Positions 25,112-35,383 of a stretch of DNA of 64,000 bases are shown here, piece by piece. Within the stretch, counting starts at the first letter, position 1. Each line of letters begins with the position of its first letter. The position numbers and the translations under genes were made by a program. The notes below the pieces were generated by a model. It had not been told where the DNA came from. It was given only the letters and a program-made list of their open reading frames with translations, and made no database searches. Source of the stretch: Pseudomonas sp. v388 (lineage in GTDB: Bacteria > Pseudomonadota > Gammaproteobacteria > Pseudomonadales > Pseudomonadaceae); assembly GCF_003935425.1 (NCBI RefSeq), contig NZ_RHQN01000013.1:1-64000 (forward strand), written 5' to 3'.

Positions 25112-25858
25112 ATGACTGCCAAAGAACCTTCATCGTTGCTAGTGACCAAAGCCAACGATCTGATCAGTGCTTCATACCGGCTGACGCTTCAGGAACAACG
25201 CTTGTTGCTGGCCGCCATTGCCCAGGTCGACCCCCGCAAGCCCATGCCCTCCAAGATCACGGTGACGGCCGCAAGCTTCGCCGATATCTACGGCGTTCCT
25301 ATTCGCTTTGCCTACACCAACCTCAAGGAAGCCGCGGATTCTCTGTATGAGCGCGACATCCAGACATTTGACGGCAAGAACCGCACGCGTATTCGCTGGG
25401 TCTACAAAGCGGCATACGCGGAAGGCGAAGGGCGTGTCACCCTGAACTTCACGGTTGACGTGATTCCTTATCTTTCGATGCTCAACAGCAAGCTGACTTC
25501 TTACGATTTACGCCGCGTCGCCAATCTGAATTCCATGCACAGCTTTCGGCTCTTTGAACTCATGATGCAGTTCAAAAGTACGGGCGTACTGGTTATCGAA
25601 GTCGAACGACTTCGCACACTTCTGGACCTGGGAGACAGCTACAAGCGGTTCAACAATCTACGTCAGAGAGTCATCACCCCTTCGATCAACGAGATCATGG
25701 CCAAGTCGGGAATATCCATTACCTACGAAACCATTACCGAAGGCAAAACGGTCAAAAGCCTGATTTTCCGCTTTCATGAAGCCGCCCAGATGCGGCTTTC
25801 CCTGGGCGATAGCCTGGCCAAACTGCCGGATAATCCTTTGGAAATCCTTAAAGATTAG
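25112..25858 (+). CDS. rep: Rep_3-family plasmid replication initiator
   Basis: A 248-residue initiator of the RepB/RepE/Pi-like family. The N-terminal block VTKANDLISASYRLTLQEQRLLLAAI is the hallmark start of the first winged-helix domain. A second winged helix follows, with YDLRRVANLNSMHSFRLFELM and DLGDSYKRFNNLRQRVITPSINEI. It binds the adjacent iterons to open the origin, and as a dimer probably represses its own promoter through the nearby copies at 24954-25007. ATG 25112 follows CCAGGAGTAGTCG. The gene is intact, so the module could still replicate. Confidence 0.93.
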   Translation: MTAKEPSSLLVTKANDLISASYRLTLQEQRLLLAAIAQVDPRKPMPSKITVTAASFADIYGVPIRFAYTNLKEAADSLYERDIQTFDGKNRTRIRWVYKAAYAEGEGRVTLNFTVDVIPYLSMLNSKLTSYDLRRVANLNSMHSFRLFELMMQFKSTGVLVIEVERLRTLLDLGDSYKRFNNLRQRVITPSINEIMAKSGISITYETITEGKTVKSLIFRFHEAAQMRLSLGDSLAKLPDNPLEILKD

Positions 25859-25887
25859 CTTTTAAATCATATAGATACGTAATGGCT

Positions 25888-25935
25888 GGCTTTATAGCTA
25901 GCTATCTATTCCGATAGATAGCTAGCTATAAAGCC
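25888..25935. repeat. 22-bp perfect inverted repeat after rep, TAGCTA-rich
   Basis: An arm at 25888-25909 (starting GGCTTTATAGCTAGC) and its exact complement at 25914-25935 flank TCCG. It lies 30 bp after the rep stop. It could serve as a rep terminator, although no T tract follows. It contains the same TAGCTAGCTA word as the tracts beside parA. Confidence 0.85.
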
Positions 25936-25954
25936 TGAAGGGCCAACATAAGGC

Positions 25955-26210
25955 ATAGCCGGAATTTGTAGTCGATAGAATCATTTCACCATGGACTGGT
26001 GCTTGTCGATCCAATGCAGTTATCGCTGTACAGCCCACCGCTAATGGCTCATGGAAAACGCCTTGAGGCCCTTGTTTGCAGGGGCTTGCGCTTTGGCCTT
26101 TTGGACAGTTCATGCTAGATATATAGCTATCAATATATCTAGCTATCACGAAATGTCCGACATTGCATCCCGATTTATCACAATTGATACATAGCCGGAA
26201 TTTGTAGTCG
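25955..26210 (-). repeat. Two inverted iterons and a CTAG tract between rep and rmd
   Basis: Exact iteron copies in reverse orientation lie at 25955-25974 and 26191-26210. Between them, at about 26113-26146, lies another tract of TAGATATATAGC/ATATCTAGC words. The region 25859-26272 contains no gene. The inverted iterons could handcuff the origin, or they may mark the other end of the replicon near the rmd junction. Confidence 0.85.
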
Positions 26211-26272
26211 TTACGTCGTTTTCCCGTGAGAACGGCTGTTGATCCTTCTGCTCGGCAAACCTCGCAGGCTTG

Positions 26273-27168
26273 TTATGAAGCAGACAACATCCATGTCAAG
26301 GTCTCGTGCAATGGGGGTGTTTGCCAGTCATGCACCAGAGATCTAAGGCGAGTGTTATCGCCACACAGCGTCTTTACTTCATTGGCACGAACAAAAGCCG
26401 GATTGACCTGCACCTCGATATCTCTGCCAGTAATTTGCCGGCACATCTCGACTACCTCGCGCAGGGAATGAGTGACACCCGAACATACATTGATCGTTTG
26501 TCCCAGTGGCTTGACTTGCAGGAGGCCCCGATAAGCGCTGACGATAGAACGCACGTCGCTGAAATCGCGCCAGACATCCAGATTGCCCAACTCGATGGTT
26601 TCAGCCTTGCTCAGAAAATGCGAAACGATCTTGGGCAATAGAAAATTATCGGCCTGGCCAACGCCGGTGTAATTGAAGGGACGAGTAATGACAAGCGGCA
26701 GGCGTTCTTGCCAAAGCCTGGCCATGTATTCCATCGCCAGTTTGCTGACTGCGTAATCATTGGCTGGGGCCGGCAGGGTTGTTTCATCCAGCATGCCGGA
26801 CGAAGCATTACCGTAAACATTGGCGCTGCTGGCCAACAGAATGCACTCTGGCGTTTTACCACACGCGTCAATGGCCTCGAGCAGGTTGCGGGTGCCGATC
26901 AGGTTGACCTGATAAAAGGCCTTGGCAGATCCGTGCCCGACAAAAGCCAATGCGGCAAGGTGGACCACAATGTCCGGCTGAATTTCAGCGAGCAGCGCAT
27001 GCAGGCTTGCCACATCCGCAAGATCCATCTGGTGGTAATCGGCATCCTCAGATGGCTGGCTTCCCAGCCCATGAACCTCGCAGCCCTGTGCCGCGAGGTC
27101 GGCGGCCATGAAGCGCCCCGTAAAGCCATGGATACCTGTAATCAGCGCGCGTTTACCGACGATACTCA

Positions 27169-27169
<1 letters not shown>
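26273..27169 (-). CDS. rmd: GDP-6-deoxy-D-lyxo-4-hexulose reductase (GDP-D-rhamnose synthesis)
   Basis: A 298-residue extended SDR. It has a Rossmann motif GIHGFTGRFMA, the catalytic YAVSK and a HLAALAFVGHG segment. It follows gmd directly with a one-base overlap (TGATG). Gmd and Rmd together turn GDP-D-mannose into GDP-D-rhamnose, the donor for D-rhamnan (A-band-like) O-antigen in Pseudomonas. The length is close to P. aeruginosa Rmd. GDP-fucose synthase is less likely because the epimerase signature is not evident. Its end is about 60 bp from the last iteron, so genes usually following it in such clusters are absent here. Confidence 0.85.
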
Positions 27170-28272
<1,103 letters not shown>

Positions 28273-28507
28273 TCATCGCAACGAACGACTCCAGCATAGA
28301 CATCAGGTTGCGCCAAGGCGAGTCGCGATCTTTCAGGCCATGCGTGGCCGTGCGTTGAAAAAGTAAAATAAAGACTGCAGGTCAGGAAAAGTAGCGGAAC
28401 ACAGCATCACGAATCGATATTACTTTCCACGCCGGGCGTTCTTATGCCGTTGGAAAAGTCCCTTGTCAGTCTTTTGAGGGAGTTTGCGAGCATCCGACAA
28501 ACACCCC

Positions 28508-28534
28508 TCAGGTCATCTACGCTTGTGCCGATAA
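28508..28534 (+). promoter_or_regulatory. FliA (sigma-28) promoter of the BdlA-like gene
   Basis: TCAGG (28508-28512), 14 nt, then the perfect -10 GCCGATAA (28527-28534). The -35 differs from TCAAG by one base. It lies 36 nt before the start codon of the receptor. Confidence 0.7.
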
Positions 28535-28569
28535 CATGAAAAATCTCTCCCCTCACGTTCGGTGCAGTC

Positions 28570-29883
28570 ATGTTCAATACCCGCTTGAAAAAGGAATTAC
28601 TGGCGCAAGAAGCAGAGTTATCTGTTTTTCGTCAGATGCAGAAGGGTATGGACGCGCAGATGGTGTCGCTGGTTCTGGATGCCAATTACTGCATTGCGCA
28701 TGCCAACGATAACTTCCAGCGCATGCTCGGCTACACCGCGCAGCAGCTGCAAGGCCGCAGCATGGACCAGATGGTCCCGGCCTATGTCAAACAGCTGGAC
28801 TGCTATCGCAATCTGCGGCTGGCGGTGCAGAAGGGTGAGTCGGTCATCGATAAATACCGTTTTCTGCGCGCAGACGGCAGCCTGGCGTGGATCTACGCGA
28901 TGTGGCAGCCGATTCTCGACGAGCATGGCAAGCTGCAGTGCCTGAAATGCTATGGCACCGACATCACCGAAGCGATCGAAACGGCGGCTGAAAACGCTGC
29001 CTTCATCCAGGCATTGCTGCGCTCCACGGCAGTGATCGAGTTCGATCTGCATGGGCACGTGCTGACCGCCAACGACCAGTTCCTGCGCGGAATGGGGTAC
29101 AGCCTTGCACAGATCAAGGGCAAGCATCACAGCCTGTTCTGTGATCCTGTCGAAGCAAGTTCCAACCAGTACAAGGAATTCTGGGCAACCCTCAATCGCG
29201 GCGAGTTCGTGGCCAACCGGTTCAAGCGCATCGACGCGCACGGGCGGACGGTGTGGCTGGAAGCAACCTACAACCCGGTCCATGACGCTCAGGGCAAGTT
29301 GTATAAGGTCGTGAAATTCGCCACCGTCATCACCGACCAGGTCGCCCGCGAAGAAGAGGTCAGCCAGGCCGCAAGCGTGGCATTCGAGATTTCCCAGCAG
29401 ACCGACGTCAGCGCCCAGCGCGGCGCCGATGTGGTGCAGAACACCGTGGACACGATGCGCAAGATCTCCGACGAGATGGAGTCGGCATCGTCAGGCATCG
29501 AGGCGCTGGGCAAGCAGTCGTTGCTGATCAGCTCCATCGTGCAAACCATCGGCGGGATCGCGCAACAGACCAACCTGTTGGCGCTCAACGCCGCCATCGA
29601 GGCCGCCAGGGCCGGGGAGCAGGGCCGCGGTTTTGCGGTGGTCGCCGACGAAGTCCGGCAGCTGGCCGGGCGCACCAGCGCCGCGACCGAGGAGATCGTC
29701 AACGTGGTGCAGCAGAACCAGGCGCTGGCCGACGCGGCGGTACGTGGCATGGCCAACAGCCGGACTCAGGCCGAACAGGGGCTGGCCTTGGCCAACGAAG
29801 CCGGTGCGGTGATCGTCGAGATTCAGGACGGTGCCAAGCAGGTGGTCGGTGCGGTCGGGCGCTTCGCCAATCAGTTGAAGTGA
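28570..29883 (+). CDS. bdlA: Soluble PAS-PAS chemoreceptor, BdlA-like
   Basis: A 437-residue cytoplasmic receptor without membrane helices. Two PAS domains (about residues 25-135 and 145-260, each ending in a PAC-like ...GTDITE / ...FATVITD) precede a signalling domain with the hairpin [21 protein letters not shown]. This is the architecture and approximate length of P. aeruginosa BdlA, which links c-di-GMP and redox or nutrient cues to biofilm dispersion. The signalling domain is short, without HAMP. Orthology to BdlA rather than to another Aer-like receptor is probable, not proven. The FliA promoter places it in the motility regulon. Confidence 0.82.
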   Translation: MFNTRLKKELLAQEAELSVFRQMQKGMDAQMVSLVLDANYCIAHANDNFQRMLGYTAQQLQGRSMDQMVPAYVKQLDCYRNLRLAVQKGESVIDKYRFLRADGSLAWIYAMWQPILDEHGKLQCLKCYGTDITEAIETAAENAAFIQALLRSTAVIEFDLHGHVLTANDQFLRGMGYSLAQIKGKHHSLFCDPVEASSNQYKEFWATLNRGEFVANRFKRIDAHGRTVWLEATYNPVHDAQGKLYKVVKFATVITDQVAREEEVSQAASVAFEISQQTDVSAQRGADVVQNTVDTMRKISDEMESASSGIEALGKQSLLISSIVQTIGGIAQQTNLLALNAAIEAARAGEQGRGFAVVADEVRQLAGRTSAATEEIVNVVQQNQALADAAVRGMANSRTQAEQGLALANEAGAVIVEIQDGAKQVVGAVGRFANQLK

Positions 29884-29900
29884 TCGTCTTCAGCCCTCTT

Positions 29901-29998
29901 CAGAAGCCGGCTTGCTGGTGAAGGCTGCCTGGCAGGTGATCGACCTGTCGTGGATGGACTGGCCTCTTCGCTGGCAAGCGGGTTCCCACGGTAAACCG
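29901..29998. repeat. Pair of REP elements
   Basis: GAAGCCGGCTTGCTGGTGAA (about 29903-29922) and the inverted TTCGCTGGCAAGCGGGTTCC (about 29977-29996) are Pseudomonas REP cores in opposite orientation, downstream of the receptor gene. Confidence 0.7.
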
Positions 29999-30008
29999 CT
30001 TGAGGCTT

Positions 30009-30034
30009 CAAATAGCTAGCATGCTAGCTATTTG
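30009..30034. repeat. Perfect 26-nt palindrome containing TAGCTAGC
   Basis: Each half reads CAAATAGCTAGCA and the second half is its exact complement. It lies between the REP pair and the next operon, about 90 bp before the 30124 start. It uses the same TAGCTAGCTA vocabulary as the replicon tracts but is 4 kb outside the rep/par module. Confidence 0.85.
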
Positions 30035-30123
30035 GCTGGCAAAATGCTGGCCGGATTGTACAACGGTCGCCATAGCACGGGATGCTCTAGATCGCTGATT
30101 CCTCACTGACAAGGACGTGCAGG

Positions 30124-31422
30124 ATGCTTCAGGTCGCGCTCGCTGTTCTCACCCTCCTCTGCTTGATTGGCGGTTTGCTGTTCAACGCAGAGTTGTTGAA
30201 CAAGGCGGGCGCCGACATCCCCCTCAAACAACTCCAGACCCTCGAAATCTACGGCCAGCTGCTTGCCTCGGCCAGCGTTTGCCTGTTCGTCTGGCGGCTG
30301 TGTGTGGCGGCGCACAAGCGTCGGCAACGTCGGGCCGGTCCGCAGGGCTGCGACCCGCGTATTCTGTGGTACTCGATTGCACTCAGTACGCTGATCACGG
30401 CGCCTGCCACCTGGTGGGTCCAGGGCGAGGTACCGGACATCATCGCTGAAGAATTCCCGGCAAGCCTGCGGGTTTACAGCTTGTACGCCTACGTGACGAA
30501 AAAAGGCCTGCTTTACGATGCGTTGCAGATTCCGGGGGTTCCGTACCAGGAATACCGGGACGCCGGGGAAGGCAAGGCGTTCATCGCCAATCTGGGCGTA
30601 CTGATGAGTGTTCAAGGCTCGTACGTTGAAAAGATTGACCGCAACTTCCAGGGTTTCGCCACCGCCGTGTTCAAAGGCTACACACGGCGTAATGCAGATG
30701 CGCTCTACGAGCGCCTGCAGGTGGAAGTCATTCCCACTCTCGAAGACATCATCCGCGCCTACGCCAGGCTTGAGGCGCTGCGTGTTTCGGGAGTGCCGGG
30801 TAACGAGCGCACACCCATCGAGTGGCCCGCCCAAGGCCAGGAGCTGAGTAACGCGCCGAGCGTTTCGGATTATGCCCTTTCGATAAAACCTGGCCTACGC
30901 ACCCGGCAAGCGATTGCCGACAGCCCTGAAGTTCGCTACATGGCCCGGCAAACCCTCGGTCCGCTGTATGTCGAAGGCATGGACCTGTTTGCCACCCGCG
31001 AGCAATTCAACAGATACCTCAACGGCATCGCCGGCAACATGGCGGTCGATGTCGCCCACACCGACATCCGGGGCGAGCAGGGCCTCAGCGTGCTGAAAAA
31101 CATGTGGTTCGTGCCCTGGTCGTTGCTCAGCGGGCTGTTCACAGGTGCGCTCAACATCGTGGGGCTGGTGCTTTCGCTCATCGAACGGCGCCGTCGTGTT
31201 CAGAACCCCCGGCGTGCAATCAAGGCTCGGCTCGCGGCGATTGCCACGGTCATCATCATTCCCATTTTTGCCGGCAACGCCATCCTCCAATCCTCGGGCT
31301 ATCGCTCGGCGTTCAGAAGCATTGAGAAAGGGCCGACCCTCATGGTCGGGGTCTTCCATTGGGCCATGTCTGCCGAAGCCATGTTGTACAACCTGACCAA
31401 GCCTGTGCTCAAAGCGCAGTGA
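30124..31422 (+). CDS. Uncharacterised multi-pass inner-membrane protein
   Basis: A 432-residue protein with membrane helices near residues 2-24, 42-63, 80-102, 330-355 and 368-388, and a possible last one near 405-422. A soluble region of about 220 residues lies between helices three and four (containing YAYVTKKGLLYDALQIPG and VEGMDLFATREQFNRYL), probably periplasmic. I do not recognise the family. It is the first gene of a four-gene plus-strand set with short gaps (27, 9 and 9 nt), all with envelope targeting signals, so the four proteins probably form one envelope complex. ATG 30124 was chosen; GGACGTGCAGG precedes it. Confidence 0.75.
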   Translation: MLQVALAVLTLLCLIGGLLFNAELLNKAGADIPLKQLQTLEIYGQLLASASVCLFVWRLCVAAHKRRQRRAGPQGCDPRILWYSIALSTLITAPATWWVQGEVPDIIAEEFPASLRVYSLYAYVTKKGLLYDALQIPGVPYQEYRDAGEGKAFIANLGVLMSVQGSYVEKIDRNFQGFATAVFKGYTRRNADALYERLQVEVIPTLEDIIRAYARLEALRVSGVPGNERTPIEWPAQGQELSNAPSVSDYALSIKPGLRTRQAIADSPEVRYMARQTLGPLYVEGMDLFATREQFNRYLNGIAGNMAVDVAHTDIRGEQGLSVLKNMWFVPWSLLSGLFTGALNIVGLVLSLIERRRRVQNPRRAIKARLAAIATVIIIPIFAGNAILQSSGYRSAFRSIEKGPTLMVGVFHWAMSAEAMLYNLTKPVLKAQ

Positions 31423-31448
31423 CCATTTTCACAAGGGAGAAGTACCCA

Positions 31449-32306
31449 GTGCGTAAGAAATTCGTCGCATCGATTCTGGCCGTATCCATCGCCACTTCGT
31501 TTTCCGGATGCGCCCAGATGGGGATCAGCAAGGAGCAGGCCGGCACCGTGATCGGTGGTCTGGCCGGTCTGGCCATCGGCGCCACCATGGGCAAGGGCAG
31601 CGGTCAGGTCGCGGCGGCATTGATCGCCGCCAGTGTGGGCGGTTACATCGGCAACCGTATCGGCCACATGCTCGATGAGCAGGATCAGCAAGCGCTCGCC
31701 CTGCGTACCCAGGAAGTGCTCAACCAGCCCGCCACTGCCTCGACGCAACCGGCGGTCTGGCAGTCCACTCGCACCAAGGCGAGCGCGCAGATCATCCAGG
31801 GTCAGGAATACACGACCACCAAGACCGTCGAGGTCAAGCGTGCGCCCAAGATTCAGGCGGTGCCGTCGATGAAGCTGATCAACGAGCCTTACGTCACCAA
31901 ATCCAGCCTCAACGTGCGTGCCGCGCCGAACCTGAAGGCTGACAAGGTGGGCGGCCTGCCGAACAACACCGAGTTCACCGCCGTGGGCTCCACCGGCGAG
32001 TGGATCCTGGTCGGGCGCAAGGGTGTGACGGTCGGTTACGTGCACAAGGACTACGTCCTGGCCAAGTCCGAAGCCGTCGCCCGCAAGGTGCCGTCAGCGG
32101 TCAATCTCGACGAAATGGACGTGGCCGCCAGCAAGGAGACCCAAGCCTTCGATCTGGACTCCATTCCAGCGTTGCCGTCCGAAAAAGTCGCGGCCGAGAC
32201 CGCCTGCCGGCCGGTCACGGTGAGCCTGAAAGCGGCCAGTGGCGAAGCTGAAAAGCAGGACAGCACGTTCTGCAAGCAAGCCAACGGTACTTGGGAACTG
32301 ATCTAA
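31449..32306 (+). CDS. Lipoprotein with glycine-zipper and SH3 domain
   Basis: A 285-residue lipoprotein. GTG 31449 with AAGGGAGAAG upstream starts a signal peptide ending in the lipobox FSGC (Cys about 21). A glycine zipper (GGLAGLAIGATMG...VGGYIGNRIG, about 34-70) could insert into or lie across a membrane. A bacterial SH3_3 domain (SSLNVRAAPNLKADKVGGLP...TGEWILVG...VGYVHKDYV, about 150-205) suggests peptidoglycan or protein binding. The family is like SH3-bearing YMGG-type lipoproteins. Second gene of the envelope operon. Confidence 0.8.
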   Translation: MRKKFVASILAVSIATSFSGCAQMGISKEQAGTVIGGLAGLAIGATMGKGSGQVAAALIAASVGGYIGNRIGHMLDEQDQQALALRTQEVLNQPATASTQPAVWQSTRTKASAQIIQGQEYTTTKTVEVKRAPKIQAVPSMKLINEPYVTKSSLNVRAAPNLKADKVGGLPNNTEFTAVGSTGEWILVGRKGVTVGYVHKDYVLAKSEAVARKVPSAVNLDEMDVAASKETQAFDLDSIPALPSEKVAAETACRPVTVSLKAASGEAEKQDSTFCKQANGTWELI

Positions 32307-32314
32307 GGAAAAAC

Positions 32315-34159
32315 ATGAAAAAGTGCGTTCTCGCGCTGGCCGTGGTGTCTGCTTCCGGCCTGGTGCCGCAAGCGTTCGCCCATGAGCTGGCGTACTCGAA
32401 GAAAGACGACATCAAGGTCGAGGTTCCTGGCGAAGCGACCACCTGGTGCAAGCCCGATGTCGAGCTGACCCTGGTGCGTCCCGTGTGGGACAACCCGACG
32501 CTGCTCAATGGTTTGCTGTCCAAATTGCCTGTCATCCTGACCAAGGACTGCGCTGCAGCGCGGGTCACCTGGAAGGCGGTCGATGCAAACGGCTCGTTGT
32601 ACGCAAACGGCGCAGGCAATGCGACCAATCTCGGCGTCGTCACTCTGGCCGCCGCGCCGGTCGCAGCGGCACCCCAGGCCGCAGCGCCGAAGCCGGTCGA
32701 GCCGCCTGCTGTTCCCGCGCCGACTCCAGCTCCAGCAGCGACACCTGCGCCCGTTGCGCAACCGGCTGTCGTGGTGGAACCGCAAGCCCCGGCGCCTGTC
32801 ATTGGCCAGCCCGCCGCGCCTGCGCCGAAACCTGTCGTTGAAGGACCGGCAGCGCCCGCGCAACCTGCGGCGCCGGTCGCGCAGGCGGCTCCGGTGAGTG
32901 CGGACTACGGGCGCTCGCTGGTCATCAACCACCCCAGCCTGATCCAGATCAGCGACGCCAGCGGTTGCAAATGGGTGATCGGCAAGGCCGCCCTGGATAA
33001 CGGCGACTCCAGCCTGGCCTTTACGTCGACGCCGGCCATGCCATGCCCGGCGTCGGGTTTTGCCGAAGGTTCATTCGACCGGCTGCGCTGGTCGATCCCC
33101 AATACCTATCGCGGCGATAACTGGAATCGGGTGTATGCGCACGGCAGCGGCCTGCTCTTCAACCAGCGTTCCGCCGACGCAGTCAAGGACAAGGCGCTGT
33201 CGTATCTCAGCCCCAAAGCCGATCAGGCCTTGTTTCTGCTGGGCGAGCTGCCGGCGCGTCAGATGAAGGTCTATCTGGCTTTCCAGCGCGGCACTTACGG
33301 TGTGCTCGGCCCGTTCAACAACGATCCTTACTACGTCGTGATCACCGGGGATGAACGTTTTGCCCTGGACGTGACGGAGTACAAGCGCGCTGCGCTGGAA
33401 ATCTTCCAGCTGATCAAGGCCACGTCGCCATCGACCACCAGCCAGGAAAACCTGTTCATCGCCAAGTCCTTCGAGGCGCTGTACCCGGTCAACGGTTGGG
33501 GTGACGACAAGGACAAGATCGTGCGCAGCCGCATCGGCGAGAACCGCGGTCAGTTCTTCTTCGACGTTCAGGACGGTACGAACTACGCCGCCCGCCGCGA
33601 AGAACAGCGCAAGCGCGAAGAGCGTCGCGTGCAAGAGCAGCAAGCGCAGGTCCATACCCAGGTGCTGGCCCGCTACGAGCAGCTCAAGGCCGGCATGAAG
33701 GAATTCGAGGGTCGTGAAACCCAGGCGCTGGCCGGCATGGCCGGTATTCAGGTGCGCTTCGATTCGCCTCTGGCCCTGCAGAATCCCGATTCTTCGCGTA
33801 AAACCGCCTCGATGATGGTGCATGTCACCGGGAAAATCGGCGATTACGTCGAGATCGACTTCCCTGCCCACGGCCGACTGGTTTCCGACGTGGATCTGAA
33901 AGAGGCGTGGTATGTGTTCCCGGTCGCCAATATGACGCCTTACCTGCCGTTGGAAGACGGCCGGGCGATCCCGACGTTCCGCGTCTACAGCGTGGGTGAA
34001 CCGCAAGCCTGCCAGCAGGATCTGTGCGCCGACCAGGTGTCTTTCGGAGCGGTCCTGGCTAAGGAATTCCCTGGCGCCGGTATCGACTTCAACTGGACCC
34101 CTGACGTTTCCCAACAGTACGTGAACGCTTGGAAGAGCGCTTCCGCTCAAATCTGGTAA
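32315..34159 (+). CDS. Large secreted/periplasmic protein with Pro-Ala linker
   Basis: A 614-residue protein. Signal peptide MKKCVLALAVVSASG...AFA is followed by a globular N-terminal part (about 25-115, two Cys), a long Pro/Ala-rich linker (about 120-195, like TonB/FimV spacers that span the periplasm or cell wall), a domain (about 200-420), a very charged coiled-coil segment (RREEQRKREERRVQEQQAQ, about 432-450) and a C-terminal domain with a Cys pair (PQACQQDLC). No known family was recognised. ATG 32315 with TAAGGAAAA decides the start. Third gene of the envelope operon. Confidence 0.75.
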   Translation: MKKCVLALAVVSASGLVPQAFAHELAYSKKDDIKVEVPGEATTWCKPDVELTLVRPVWDNPTLLNGLLSKLPVILTKDCAAARVTWKAVDANGSLYANGAGNATNLGVVTLAAAPVAAAPQAAAPKPVEPPAVPAPTPAPAATPAPVAQPAVVVEPQAPAPVIGQPAAPAPKPVVEGPAAPAQPAAPVAQAAPVSADYGRSLVINHPSLIQISDASGCKWVIGKAALDNGDSSLAFTSTPAMPCPASGFAEGSFDRLRWSIPNTYRGDNWNRVYAHGSGLLFNQRSADAVKDKALSYLSPKADQALFLLGELPARQMKVYLAFQRGTYGVLGPFNNDPYYVVITGDERFALDVTEYKRAALEIFQLIKATSPSTTSQENLFIAKSFEALYPVNGWGDDKDKIVRSRIGENRGQFFFDVQDGTNYAARREEQRKREERRVQEQQAQVHTQVLARYEQLKAGMKEFEGRETQALAGMAGIQVRFDSPLALQNPDSSRKTASMMVHVTGKIGDYVEIDFPAHGRLVSDVDLKEAWYVFPVANMTPYLPLEDGRAIPTFRVYSVGEPQACQQDLCADQVSFGAVLAKEFPGAGIDFNWTPDVSQQYVNAWKSASAQIW

Positions 34160-34168
34160 GGCACCTCC

Positions 34169-35383
34169 ATGATCAAATCAATGAGCAAAAAGCAGCTGCT
34201 GATTGCAGCTGTCGCCGCTGCGGTCATCGTGGTGGCCAGCGTCATAGCCCTGTTGGCCAGCTCCGGTAAGAAAGCCGCGCTCAACTATTACGATGACTTC
34301 AAAGAACGGTTCATGCTTCAGGATGTGCTGTCCGAGGGCGATGTGTCCTATTCGGTGTTTTCCGGCAACCTGACCGTCAAGGACCCCGAAATCCGTCTGG
34401 TCGCCGCGCGCACCAACGGTGCCGAGCAGTTTCTGCGTGGCCTGAGTGGACTTTTCCAGTCGGCCGGTCGCGGCTCGGACAACGAGCAGGGTCTGGTCGG
34501 CTGGAGCAATTATCAGTGGTCGTCCACCAGTGGCCGTAATCCGGGTGGCGTCTACCTGAAGGCCGATGCGTTGAAGATCAGTCATTCGGGCGACAGCAAG
34601 GATGGCGAGATCCACCTGCAGCTGCTGGGCCTGGACATGAGCAATCCGTACATTTCCCACAAAGGCGTCGACGTGGTGCTGGTGTCGGACGTCAGCGACG
34701 AGATTCAGCCGCGTGCGGACATGAGTGGGTCCGGCGTGGTCAAGTCGTCCTACACCTGGGGCAGCAACATGATTGCCCGCACGCCGGTGACCGGTGCGTT
34801 TCTGATCGGCGCCACGGGCGATTTCGGCACCCGTGTCGATCTGGACCTGACGCTCAAGCGCTCGGACGATGGCGAAGGCGCCATGAGCTTCGTCGTCACC
34901 CACCGCAACGACGGCAGCGAAACGGGCCGCATTGTCAGGGAAGCGGAGTTCGCGTCGTTGCCGGAACTCGATGACGTGCAGGACATGCTCAAGAGTGCGC
35001 TCAGCGGTTTCATCATCGGCGCGTACAGCGGTTTTTCCGGGCAGGCGGTGATTGCCGAATCGGTCAGCAACTTTGCCCGCAAGAGCAAGGTAGCCCGTTA
35101 TGAGCTGAACTACGAAGGCTTCAGCCCGCTCAAGAAAAGCTATCAGGCGTACCAGGCCTCGGCGGGGCAGTCTCCGTTCGCCACCTTCTGCAAGGAAACC
35201 GGCCTTTCCACCTGGCAGAGCGATTTCGGCGCCAAGGGCAAGGGTCACAGCGATTCGGAATGCGCCATTGCGCAGAAACTCGTGGCTGAAGGCGCGTTCA
35301 ACGAAACCTACACCTTCCGTGACGACAAGACCCTGTTTGCCGCGCTGTTCGTGAGCAAAGGGTTCGAGCTGGAAGCGAACTGA
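34169..35383 (+). CDS. Membrane-anchored periplasmic protein of unknown function
   Basis: A 404-residue protein with one N-terminal membrane anchor (LLIAAVAAAVIVVASVIALLA, about residues 10-30). Its large periplasmic domain is rich in beta-strand-like segments (GNLTVKDPEIRLVAARTN, VYLKADALKISHSGDSKDG, TRVDLDLTLKRSDDGEGAMS). That texture recalls AsmA/YdgA-like envelope proteins, but I cannot assign a family. There are two Cys late in the sequence. It is the last gene of the four-gene set. The 168 bp after it contain the FliA promoter of the next operon. Confidence 0.7.
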   Translation: MIKSMSKKQLLIAAVAAAVIVVASVIALLASSGKKAALNYYDDFKERFMLQDVLSEGDVSYSVFSGNLTVKDPEIRLVAARTNGAEQFLRGLSGLFQSAGRGSDNEQGLVGWSNYQWSSTSGRNPGGVYLKADALKISHSGDSKDGEIHLQLLGLDMSNPYISHKGVDVVLVSDVSDEIQPRADMSGSGVVKSSYTWGSNMIARTPVTGAFLIGATGDFGTRVDLDLTLKRSDDGEGAMSFVVTHRNDGSETGRIVREAEFASLPELDDVQDMLKSALSGFIIGAYSGFSGQAVIAESVSNFARKSKVARYELNYEGFSPLKKSYQAYQASAGQSPFATFCKETGLSTWQSDFGAKGKGHSDSECAIAQKLVAEGAFNETYTFRDDKTLFAALFVSKGFELEAN

